A stretch of DNA of 41,053 bases from Marinilabiliales bacterium (GCA_002869405.1 PKSY01000121.1:1-41053), one strand, 5' to 3'. Positions 34,317-40,947 are shown, numbered from the stretch's first letter. Notes: generated from the letters alone by a model not told the origin. Numbers and translations: made by a program.

Positions 34317-35189
34317 CTAACCAAGAACATGGCTGTCAATAAGATCTTTCATCATACCGTCGATATCGTCATCGCTGTCGGAGAGCACTCGTGTTTCCTT
34401 AGCTTTAAAGACAACATTCTCGATCTTTTTTACTTTTGTTGGCGAGCCGCTTAATCCAAGGTTGGCAACATCTGCGTTAACATCTTCCACCGACCATTCC
34501 TGAATGGTAAGATAAGGGCGCTGATCAAACAGTTCGGTATAGTCGCGTGATTCTTCCTGCAGTTCAGTAACTGTTCTGGAGTGTTTGAATTGCATAACTC
34601 TTTTGGCATGCCTTGGCCGACACTCTTCAGCGGAGGCATTCACTGTAATAAGAACAGGCAGCGGACTTTTAACAGTTTCCACACCTCTTTCCAGGCGACG
34701 CTTTACAGATATTGACTTTTCGTCGATATTTTCCAACGTTTCAGCATAAGTGATTTGTGGAAGATTTAGTTTTTCAGCAGTTTGTGGACCTACCTGAGCA
34801 GTATCTCCGTCAATTGCCTGACGACCAGCAATTACAATATCATAAGGTTCAAGCTTTCTTATTGCCATTGATAATGCATAAGATGTTGCCAGAGTGTCTG
34901 AGCCGGCAAATTTCCTGTCTGTTAACAGTATCCCGCTGTCAGCACCCCGGTACATTGCCTCACGAATAATTCCTGCTGCCCGCGAGGGTCCCATTGTGAC
35001 AACAACAATTTCAGCACCTTCTACCCGGTCTTTAATTTTAAGTGCAAATTCCAGTGCATTGAGGTCTTCAGGATTATAAATCGCCGGTAGCGCACCACGA
35101 TTTACTGTCCCGTCAGCCTTCATCGCATCTTTCCCTACATTTCTTGTGTCAGGGACCTGTTTTGCCATTACAATAATTCTAAAACTCAT
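34317..35189 (-). CDS. etfB: Electron transfer flavoprotein subunit beta
   Basis: The 290-residue FixA/EtfB-type subunit has the nucleotide-binding core AGRQAIDGDTAQVGPQ (about 120-135) and the N-terminal motif VMAKQVPDTRNV. It is longer than the usual length of about 255 because of an extended C-terminal arm (beyond about 245) that should wrap around EtfA. It is the first gene of the minus-strand unit and presumably carries its promoter. Confidence 0.95.
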   Translation of the reverse strand: MSFRIIVMAKQVPDTRNVGKDAMKADGTVNRGALPAIYNPEDLNALEFALKIKDRVEGAEIVVVTMGPSRAAGIIREAMYRGADSGILLTDRKFAGSDTLATSYALSMAIRKLEPYDIVIAGRQAIDGDTAQVGPQTAEKLNLPQITYAETLENIDEKSISVKRRLERGVETVKSPLPVLITVNASAEECRPRHAKRVMQFKHSRTVTELQEESRDYTELFDQRPYLTIQEWSVEDVNADVANLGLSGSPTKVKKIENVVFKAKETRVLSDSDDDIDGMMKDLIDSHVLG

Positions 35190-35214
35190 GCTTATAGTTT
35201 TTTTGAATGAACGA

Positions 35215-35222
35215 CAAAAATA
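35215..35222 (-). promoter_or_regulatory. Candidate -7 element of the etf operon
   Basis: The minus strand reads TATTTTTG 26 bases upstream of etfB. A TTG at 35238-35240 is only 15 bases away, closer than the usual 19-21. Confidence 0.4.
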
Positions 35223-35267
35223 CCAAAACTATTTAAACAATAAATCTGAATTTTTATTCAATTAAAA

Positions 35268-35302
35268 AACCCTGCTGGCAGAAAATTTCCACCAACAGGG
35301 TT
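35268..35302 (-). terminator. Terminator after the secreted acidic protein gene
   Basis: The arms aaccctgctgg and ccaacagggtt pair with one mismatch around a 13-nt loop. Six T residues follow on the minus strand, 41 bases past the stop of the gene at 35343. Confidence 0.8.
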
Positions 35303-35342
35303 ACGCCTGATACTGTATGGTATATAATTCTATATCAACACT

Positions 35343-36365
35343 TTACAAAAGCTTAATTACTTTTGTATAACATGACCTGCCTTTTACAATTTGTAAATAA
35401 AAAATCTTATGGTTACCGGGAATATCCACAGTACGGTCATATGAACCGGCTGACATTGAGAAATTCTCTTCCAGGACAGGAGTGAAATCCTCATTTAGAA
35501 GTAACACATTATAATCATCATTTGGAGTTACATTGAAGCTTAGTTTTAATGCATCATTGTGAGGTTTTCTTTCAATAGAAATATCCATAGGAGTAAAAGT
35601 GTTCTTACAGCTTTTATATCCTCGTTCATCAAAATACTTCCACTCCTCTTCACTGAGATCCCCGATTTTTACAAAATGCTCTCCTGAAGTGTAGAAGTTA
35701 AAGTGTTTGTTGTGTCCTTTTGAGTCATAGAAATAGATACCTTCATCATCAAATCCGGGTTCCGACATATAAATATGCAGGTCTTCCAGCTCTTTGCCAA
35801 GAGTTTCCATTTCCGCATTTATTCGAAGTGTAATACTGTCATTATCAGCATTTATCCATTGTATGCCATCTTTTCCCAAAGATTCCATAACAATTTTTAT
35901 CTCCTCTTCATTCACCTTAACAGCTTCCATTGCTTCATCAATAGCTGCAGAAACAGACATGGTAATTGCGCCTTTTTCATCAATGAGAATATCCTCAGAA
36001 TCAAGGTCAATAGTGATAACTTTTGCCTTTTCTCCCTTTTTCCCATCTGCTTTGACAATAATGGACCTACCTTTGACTGTATCATGCGTGGCAGTCATAA
36101 AGATCATCTGCTTACCGTCTTCATTGATTTCCACATCCATATCCATATCAATGGAGATTTCTTCATCAACACCAAGATCTTTAAGCAGGACATCAATTTC
36201 ATGCTGACCTCCTTTGATTATGGTATCAACAACAACAGTTTCCCCATTTACATTTTTAACGATTTTGACTTTTGCTTCTTTTTTCGCTTCCTGAGCAAGA
36301 GCCGAAGCAAAAAATCCCAATGAGAGGATGACGAGAATAATGGTTCGTAAATTTTTCATACGCAT
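35343..36365 (-). CDS. Secreted acidic protein with T9SS-like C-terminal domain
   Basis: This 340-residue protein has a signal peptide (LRTIILVILSLGFFASALAQ). Met1 and Met3 (ATG at 36359) are both possible starts. The mature part is very acidic, with stretches such as EEISIDMDMDVEINEDGK, and has no catalytic motif I recognise. The last 75 residues (from about NVTPNDDYNVLLLNEDF to IFYLQIVKGRSCYTKVIKLL) follow the pattern of type IX secretion C-terminal sorting domains: a beta sandwich ending in a YxxKVxxG...TKxIxL-like strand. If so, it is exported across the outer membrane. It is monocistronic, with a terminator downstream and a striking TTAAC repeat array just upstream of its promoter. Confidence 0.75.
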   Translation of the reverse strand: MRMKNLRTIILVILSLGFFASALAQEAKKEAKVKIVKNVNGETVVVDTIIKGGQHEIDVLLKDLGVDEEISIDMDMDVEINEDGKQMIFMTATHDTVKGRSIIVKADGKKGEKAKVITIDLDSEDILIDEKGAITMSVSAAIDEAMEAVKVNEEEIKIVMESLGKDGIQWINADNDSITLRINAEMETLGKELEDLHIYMSEPGFDDEGIYFYDSKGHNKHFNFYTSGEHFVKIGDLSEEEWKYFDERGYKSCKNTFTPMDISIERKPHNDALKLSFNVTPNDDYNVLLLNEDFTPVLEENFSMSAGSYDRTVDIPGNHKIFYLQIVKGRSCYTKVIKLL

Positions 36366-36383
36366 AGTTTTTAAGTTTCAGAG

Positions 36384-36391
36384 CAAAACTA
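36384..36391 (-). promoter_or_regulatory. -7 element of the secreted acidic protein gene
   Basis: The minus strand reads TAGTTTTG, matching TAnnTTTG, about 19 bases upstream of the start. No TTG is present at -33. Instead the position is abutted by the TTAAC array, as expected for an activator-dependent promoter. Confidence 0.5.
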
Positions 36392-36413
36392 TTACAATGC
36401 ATTTTTGAAAACG

Positions 36414-36450
36414 GTTAATGCTTTGTTAACCTGTGTTAAGGAGTGTTAAC
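36414..36450 (-). promoter_or_regulatory. Four helically phased TTAAC direct repeats (candidate response-regulator site)
   Basis: On the minus strand the pattern is TTAAC-N5-TTAAC-N5-TTAAC-N6-TTAAC, with repeat starts 10, 10 and 11 bp apart (plus-strand GTTAA at 36414, 36425, 36435 and 36445). It lies 23-58 bp upstream of the -7 element, and two copies fall in the 3' end of the preceding gene. Direct repeats spaced one helical turn apart are typical of OmpR/PhoB-family binding sites; the TTAACA repeats of Bacillus PhoP are similar. The regulator is not identified here. Confidence 0.6.
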
Positions 36451-37335
36451 AGGCTCTGGATTTACGAGAAATACTTTACCCTTTTTAACTCTTTCAACTT
36501 CGCATAACACCATTGAACAGCCCTCAAATTCTTTCAGAGGTTCACGGCAATCAGGAATTACCATTATACTATTATTGTAGATATCAGTTACAAAGAGTAC
36601 CCACTCGTTTCTATCATTAAAGGATTCGGTATATTCGATGCTAATGAGCTTAAATAAATATTGGTTGCCGGGTACATAGTTAGGATGTATAGGTTCCAGC
36701 GTACATCTTCCTGATTCATTTTGTTTTACTACTGTGCATTGAATTGTATCTCCCTGTTTAAAGTTATAATGGAGGTAATTCTTAACAGGCAGAATATGTG
36801 ACCGGGCATTAACATCTTTCAAAAAGAAGCACTCTCCACACTCAGGAGTGGTTTTTATATCTTCAATAAAGAATGGATAATTCTCCCCTTCGGCAAACCA
36901 CTTTGAAACTTCTGTTTCAGGGTCGGAAAGGTAAAGCTTGCCTTTTTTTATCCTGTCGACCCGACAATTCACATATTCGACAGGTTTAGCAGACAATACA
37001 AGAGTATGTACATCATTAAAAGCATCTGTGACATGCACAATAAAGCGATCATTAAACTGCTCAAAGGATAGTACACTAAAACGGAAAATTTCACCTTTAC
37101 GATACTGAGGGTTAGGAGGCTCAAGGAATATTTTTCCACTGCAGTTAATTTTATCGACCTTGCAGTGCATTGTCATTCCGGGTTCTATGGGATAATGAGT
37201 ATAAAACTCAGCATTAAGCATCTGGCGGAAGCCAAAGGGGTCTTCTAAAATCCAAAATCGGCCTCCCTCCTCGAGCGAGACCGATTTTATGACTTTAAAG
37301 TCGTAATATTTACCCTGTTCCAGTTTTCCCTTCAT
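36436..37335 (-). CDS. Internally duplicated OB/S1-like protein, co-transcribed with ftsY
   Basis: This 299-residue cytoplasmic protein is of unknown function. It is a clear tandem duplication. The first half (about 1-148) and second half (about 150-296) share, in order: an opening Y-F-x-x-D beta strand; a block with Y-x-H-Y followed by a C-x-V-x-K strand; LEP-x-x-P-x-Y-x-x-G (LEPPNPQYRKG and LEPIHPNYVPG); a VTD-x-[FY]-N strand; and RxKKGKxxLxxPE (RIKKGKLYLSDPE and RVKKGKVFLVNPE). The short beta-rich modules with Val-Asp/Lys strands and Gly turns look like OB folds, so four OB-like units and nucleic-acid binding are plausible. It starts 15 bases after ftsY stops, implying one transcript. Confidence 0.75.
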   Translation of the reverse strand: MKGKLEQGKYYDFKVIKSVSLEEGGRFWILEDPFGFRQMLNAEFYTHYPIEPGMTMHCKVDKINCSGKIFLEPPNPQYRKGEIFRFSVLSFEQFNDRFIVHVTDAFNDVHTLVLSAKPVEYVNCRVDRIKKGKLYLSDPETEVSKWFAEGENYPFFIEDIKTTPECGECFFLKDVNARSHILPVKNYLHYNFKQGDTIQCTVVKQNESGRCTLEPIHPNYVPGNQYLFKLISIEYTESFNDRNEWVLFVTDIYNNSIMVIPDCREPLKEFEGCSMVLCEVERVKKGKVFLVNPEPVNTP

Positions 37336-37350
37336 GAATCCGGAGTAAAA

Positions 37351-38319
37351 TTATTCTCCGAAGAGAGACTTCACAAATTCTTCTTTGTCAAATATTTGCA
37401 GGTCGGACATTTTTTCTCCGATACCGATATACTTCACCGGAACCTTAAACTGATCGGAGATTCCAATTGCGACACCGCCTTTTGCAGTTCCGTCAAGCTT
37501 GGTGAGTGCAAGGGCATTTACTTCAGTTGCGGCAGTAAACTGTTTTGCCTGTTCGATTGCGTTTTGACCTGTGGACGCATCAAGAATCAGAAGGATTTCA
37601 TGGGGTGCATCGGGAAGCACCTTTTGCATGACTTTCTTAATCTTGGAGAGTTCATTCATCAGATTAACCTTATTATGCAACCTTCCGGCAGTATCAACAA
37701 TAACCACATCAGCACCACTGGATTTCGCTGAGCTAATAGTATCAAAAGCCACCGAAGCAGGATCTGCGCCCATTCCCTGGCTTACGATCTGGACCTCTGC
37801 CCTTTGGGCCCAAATATTCAGCTGATCAACAGCTGCAGCTCTGAAAGTATCGGAAGCACCCAGCACTACTTTTTTCCCGGCAGCCTTATACTGATGCGCA
37901 AGTTTTCCAATAGTGGTGGTTTTCCCCACACCATTAACACCAACCACAAGAATTACATAAGGGTCTTCACGTTCGGGAAAGTCAAAACCACTAATAAGCT
38001 TATCATTGTCGTTTTCAGCGAGAAGAGCAGCAATTTCTTCACGAAGGATCATATTAAGCTCTGAAGTTCCAAGATATTTATCCTTAGCAACTCGTTCTTC
38101 AATGCGTTCGATAATTTTCACTGTTGTGGAAACGCCGACATCAGAGGTTATCAGTACCTCTTCCAGATTATCCAGCACTTCATCATCGACCTTGGATTTT
38201 CCGGCAACGGCTTTTGTAAGTTTGGAAAAGACACTTGTTTTAGTTTTTTCCAATCCTTTATCAAGGTCTTTTTTTATCTCTTCTTTATTCTTTTTAGAGA
38301 ATACGGACAGTAATCCCAT
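37351..38319 (-). CDS. ftsY: Signal recognition particle receptor FtsY
   Basis: This SRP GTPase docks ribosome-nascent-chain-SRP complexes at the membrane. The 322-residue protein is a compact NG form without the long acidic A domain of E. coli. G motifs are visible: G1 GVNGVGKTTT (about 128), the DTAGR of G3 (about 210), and TKLDGTAKGG covering G4 and the closing loop. The N-terminal helix GLLSVFSKKNKEEIKKDLDK is amphipathic and can serve as membrane anchor. It is downstream of rpmG and the DUF4295 gene and is separated from them by a hairpin terminator, which may dampen read-through. Confidence 0.96.
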   Translation of the reverse strand: MGLLSVFSKKNKEEIKKDLDKGLEKTKTSVFSKLTKAVAGKSKVDDEVLDNLEEVLITSDVGVSTTVKIIERIEERVAKDKYLGTSELNMILREEIAALLAENDNDKLISGFDFPEREDPYVILVVGVNGVGKTTTIGKLAHQYKAAGKKVVLGASDTFRAAAVDQLNIWAQRAEVQIVSQGMGADPASVAFDTISSAKSSGADVVIVDTAGRLHNKVNLMNELSKIKKVMQKVLPDAPHEILLILDASTGQNAIEQAKQFTAATEVNALALTKLDGTAKGGVAIGISDQFKVPVKYIGIGEKMSDLQIFDKEEFVKSLFGE

Positions 38320-38350
38320 AGCAATTAAATTTTGATGGGTAAAAATACAA

Positions 38351-38385
38351 AAAAAGCTTTCTTCTTAGTGTGAAAAAAGCTTTTT
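38351..38385 (-). terminator. Hairpin terminator/attenuator between the DUF4295 gene and ftsY
   Basis: The arms aaaaagcttt and aaagcttttt are inverted repeats with a 15-nt loop. On the minus strand the stem runs into seven T residues. It lies 31 bases upstream of ftsY and 27 bases past the DUF4295 stop. Confidence 0.65.
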
Positions 38386-38412
38386 CTCCAACGTCGGATA
38401 TCGTAAAAGATA

Positions 38413-38568
38413 TTATTTCTTAGCCAAAAAGTCTTTAACCTGATCAGAAGGAACAATAGTCTCTTTAAAAGTGTATGCACCTGTTTTTGGTGATTTTTCT
38501 GAACGGATCACTTTGGCAAAATCTTTACCTGACGAAGTTCTCAGTGTTGCAACGGTTTTCTTTGCCAT
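38413..38568 (-). CDS. DUF4295 family small protein
   Basis: This 51-residue ORF is missing from the ORF track. Translation runs from MAKKTVATLRTSSG to VPSDQVKDFLAKK. The protein is small and basic, starts like a ribosomal protein, and matches the Bacteroidota-specific DUF4295 family that always sits next to rpmG. It is probably ribosome-associated, but that is inferred from neighbours and composition. It starts 8 bases after the rpmG stop. Confidence 0.9.
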   Translation of the reverse strand: MAKKTVATLRTSSGKDFAKVIRSEKSPKTGAYTFKETIVPSDQVKDFLAKK

Positions 38569-38576
38569 AATTCAAA

Positions 38577-38765
38577 TTATTTAATTTCTTTATGAATAGT
38601 CATTTTTTTCAGGATCGGATTGTATTTTTTAATTTCAAGACGATCCGGGGTGTTTTTTTTGTTTTTGGTAGTGATATACCTTGATGTACCGGGCATTCCG
38701 CTTGTTTTGTGCTCAGTACATTCCAGGATTACCTGGATTCTTGCATCTTTACTCTTCTTTGCCAT
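38577..38765 (-). CDS. rpmG: 50S ribosomal protein L33
   Basis: This 62-residue L33 is recognised from [12 protein letters not shown], the [23 protein letters not shown] core and its basic composition. Only one Cys remains (in LECTEH) and the second Cys pair is replaced (KYNPILKK), so this is the zinc-free type. It is the first gene of the rpmG-DUF4295-(ftsY) unit. The gene for L28 (rpmB), often located directly upstream in Bacteroidota, is not here: only 145 bases separate rpmG from xerD. Confidence 0.97.
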   Translation of the reverse strand: MAKKSKDARIQVILECTEHKTSGMPGTSRYITTKNKKNTPDRLEIKKYNPILKKMTIHKEIK

Positions 38766-38793
38766 TTGTTTACCCTCTTTAATTTCAGGACGG

Positions 38794-38801
38794 CAAAAGT
38801 A
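38794..38801 (-). promoter_or_regulatory. Candidate -7 element of the rpmG operon
   Basis: The minus strand reads TACTTTTG about 28 bases upstream of the rpmG start. No clear TTG is found at -33, which is common for ribosomal promoters with partial consensus. Confidence 0.5.
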
Positions 38802-38910
38802 TAAAATTAATCATAAGATACCTAATTCGGCTTAAAAAAAATTATTAAAAACTGATGGTTTATAACTTTACAGTTCAGCCTATTGCACATTAATATTATC
38901 TTTACAAACC

Positions 38911-39819
38911 ATGAAGTGGGAAGAATTACAAAAGGGATACAGAGTTTGGCTGATGTTGGAAAAAGGTCTGTCAAAACTAACCGTCAAAGCATATATTGCT
39001 AATATACAAAGCTTTATACTATACGCCAGTAACTCAGGTATAAGCAATCCGCAAAAGATATCCAGGAAGGATCTGGAAGAATATTTGGCAAACCTAAACG
39101 AGTTATCACTTTCTGTTGCTACTCAATCGAGGATAATATCCGCATTACGAAGTTTTTTTAATTATCTGTTAATCGAAAATGAGGTCGAATCAAATCCGGC
39201 AATGCTGTTGGATCTACCTGCCAAAGGAGTACATCTTCCGGATGTTCTTTCTGTTGAAGAGGTTTTTGACATAATAGCTGCGATAGACCTGAGTAAACCC
39301 AATGGTGAACGTGACAAAGCTATTCTTGAAACGCTTTATGGATGCGGGCTCAGAGTTTCGGAATTAATAAATCTCAAAATATCAGATATCTTTTTCCGTG
39401 AAGAGTTTCTTCGTATAACCGGCAAGGGCGACAAAGAACGTCTTGTTCCCATGGGAAAAAATGCCCGTAATCAGATTCAGCGTTACCTTAAATATATACG
39501 CAACAATATCAGGGTAACTAAAGGATATGAAGATTATGTGTTTTTAAACCGTTCCGGAAAAATGTTATCCAGAGTATCGGTGTATAATATGGTAAAACAC
39601 TATACAGCATTAAGCGGAATCAGAAAAAGCGTTAGTCCTCACTCCTTCCGACACAGTTTTGCCAGCCATCTGATAGAAGGAGGCGCTGATTTGCGCGCTG
39701 TACAGCAGATGTTAGGGCATGCTTCAATAACCACAACCGAGATATATACTCATGTAAGCAACAGATATCTGCGGGACGCCATACTCAGGTTTCATCCGTT
39801 GGAAAGCGGTAAAATTTAG
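38911..39819 (+). CDS. xerD: Tyrosine recombinase XerD
   Basis: This 302-residue site-specific recombinase resolves chromosome dimers at dif. The N-terminal SAM-like core-binding domain spans residues 1-95. Catalytic residues are all in place: R148 (GCGLRVSEL), K172 (ITGKGDKERL), H244 and R247 (SPHSFRHSF), H270 (MLGHASITT) and the nucleophile Y279 (EIYTHV). The chromosomal context and normal length argue for the housekeeping enzyme rather than a mobile-element integrase. Its stop codon overlaps that of the convergent gene at 39816 by four bases. Confidence 0.93.
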   Translation: MKWEELQKGYRVWLMLEKGLSKLTVKAYIANIQSFILYASNSGISNPQKISRKDLEEYLANLNELSLSVATQSRIISALRSFFNYLLIENEVESNPAMLLDLPAKGVHLPDVLSVEEVFDIIAAIDLSKPNGERDKAILETLYGCGLRVSELINLKISDIFFREEFLRITGKGDKERLVPMGKNARNQIQRYLKYIRNNIRVTKGYEDYVFLNRSGKMLSRVSVYNMVKHYTALSGIRKSVSPHSFRHSFASHLIEGGADLRAVQQMLGHASITTTEIYTHVSNRYLRDAILRFHPLESGKI

Positions 39820-40274
39820 AGATCTTCTACCTCTCCCTCTTCATTTACAAGCACACCCCAGTTAATGGAAGTGAGCTCATCGCCACTGAAATAAAAATCT
39901 ATCAGACCATCTTCGAATGAGATTCTTTTTTCTCCCCACTCTTCTTCTTCTACGTCAAGGTCATCAAGGCCGTTCTCTTTAACATGAGCTACCAGTTCAG
40001 CCTGATTCATTTCAAAAATCTTTTTTCCGAAGAGTTTACAGTTTTTATTATCCACCTCCAGGCAAGACAGAACAGGAGCATCTACGCCCTCAAAGAAAAT
40101 ACTTATTCCTGCATCGCTATAATTCAATACAGTAGTATTAAAATCATCGTCATCGACAATATCTTCAATTTCGTCAGCTTCGCCCATGATTTCAGACATC
40201 TCTTCCATAGGCATTCCAAAATACAGATCCCCAAGACCTTTTAGGGGAAGCACATTTAACTCAAGTGTTTTCAT
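39816..40274 (-). CDS. Hypothetical acidic protein
   Basis: I start this at the ATG at 40274 (MKTLELNVLPLKG, 152 residues). The track's longer form adds 75 hydrophobic/odd residues read from the divergent promoter region. The protein is very acidic, with clusters such as ADEIEDIVDDDDF and LDVEEEEWGE. It has a compact beta-rich pattern starting LGDLYFGMPMEEMSEIMGEAD, reminiscent of small SMI1- or SmpA-like folds. No signal peptide. No function is recognised. It lies between xerD and the tRNA genes and is divergent from the TonB-C gene. Confidence 0.75.
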   Translation of the reverse strand: MKTLELNVLPLKGLGDLYFGMPMEEMSEIMGEADEIEDIVDDDDFNTTVLNYSDAGISIFFEGVDAPVLSCLEVDNKNCKLFGKKIFEMNQAELVAHVKENGLDDLDVEEEEWGEKRISFEDGLIDFYFSGDELTSINWGVLVNEEGEVEDL

Positions 40275-40303
40275 ACAATAATAATGTGTTAATGGGATAA
40301 AGA

Positions 40304-40318
40304 TATACAAAATGTATA
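40304..40318. promoter_or_regulatory. Perfect palindrome in the divergent region (candidate operator)
   Basis: The arms tataca and tgtata are separated by aaa. It lies 30 bases upstream of the acidic protein gene and about 70 bases upstream of the -7 element of the TonB-C gene. No assigned regulator. Confidence 0.3.
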
Positions 40319-40388
40319 GAGTGCAAAGACAAAGTGAAAAAAAACTGAGACCTTCCCTGTATAACAGGAAGAATAGCAGTAAAATTTG

Positions 40389-40396
40389 TACATTTG
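40389..40396 (+). promoter_or_regulatory. Candidate -7 element of the TonB-C gene
   Basis: TACATTTG, a perfect TAnnTTTG match, 17 bases before the ATG at 40414. This favours that start over the track's upstream start at 40312. Confidence 0.45.
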
Positions 40397-40413
40397 AAAC
40401 AACTGAAGATAAT

Positions 40414-40875
40414 ATGAGCAGATCAAAGAAAAAGACAATATCCGGTGCATCATTTCCTGAATTACCCGAATATCCGGGTGGAAAAAAAGCTTTTACCACA
40501 TTTTTAACGGAAAATATGCGATATCCAAAAAGGGCTGTTGAGAATAATGTTGAAGGAGATGTTTATGTGCGTTTCAATATAAATGACAATGGAGCGGTGG
40601 AAGAGGTAAAAGTTGAAAAAGGCATTGGATATGGTTGCGATGAAGAGGCTATAAGGCTGGTGAAAATGTTGGAATTTGGCAGTGCTCGTAACCGCGGATA
40701 TAAATTATCAGTATCAAAAAAGATAAAAATCAGGTTTCGTTTAAAAAATATTAAAAAGAGCCTTTCATATACCTATTCCAGTAAAGCTTCTAAAAATCAA
40801 AATGATACCTCTAATGAGGGCATAGCAAAGGCTCCGACAGTTTATGAATATTCAATTACGGTGCCTAAAAAATAA
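40414..40875 (+). CDS. TonB C-terminal-domain protein lacking a membrane anchor
   Basis: With the ATG at 40414 this is 153 residues. Residues about 15-110 form a TonB C-terminal domain: PEYPGGKKAFTTFLTENMRY, PKRAVENNVEGDVYVRFNIN, then GCDEEAIRLVKML. The PGG...YP..A.....G.V.V.F pattern is clear. Energy-transducing TonB proteins have an N-terminal transmembrane helix and a proline-rich span. Here neither start gives a hydrophobic segment; the N-terminus is basic (MSRSKKKT) and the C-terminus is a basic, Ser/Asn-rich tail of about 45 residues. It may therefore work in the cytoplasm or be exported by another route. It stands just upstream of the tRNA genes. Confidence 0.82.
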   Translation: MSRSKKKTISGASFPELPEYPGGKKAFTTFLTENMRYPKRAVENNVEGDVYVRFNINDNGAVEEVKVEKGIGYGCDEEAIRLVKMLEFGSARNRGYKLSVSKKIKIRFRLKNIKKSLSYTYSSKASKNQNDTSNEGIAKAPTVYEYSITVPKK

Positions 40876-40885
40876 CTATTGCCAT

Positions 40886-40915
40886 TTGGAGATAAGGAAA
40901 ACAAGCGTATATTTG
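40886..40915 (+). promoter_or_regulatory. Promoter of the tRNA operon
   Basis: TTG (40886-40888) and TATATTTG (40908-40915) are separated by 19 bases, an excellent match to the Bacteroidota promoter. The predicted start near 40922 lies about 26 bases before tRNA-Thr. Confidence 0.75.
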
Positions 40916-40947
40916 CAGCCCTGAAAGAGAGTCGTTCTTTATTTTTT

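Noticed and set aside
35775-36323. Plus-strand ORFs of 182 and 137 residues
   Set aside because: They are antisense to the acidic secreted protein gene; long open frames arise because Asp/Glu codons give few stops in the complement.
38911-39819. xerD as an integrase of a mobile element next to tRNA genes
   Set aside because: Normal XerD length and motifs, no excisionase or attachment repeats, and the position fits the chromosomal xerD of the phylum.
40275-40499. N-terminal 75 residues of ORF 39816..40499
   Set aside because: They read through the divergent promoter and the start of the TonB-C gene; the ATG at 40274 opens the conserved-looking part.
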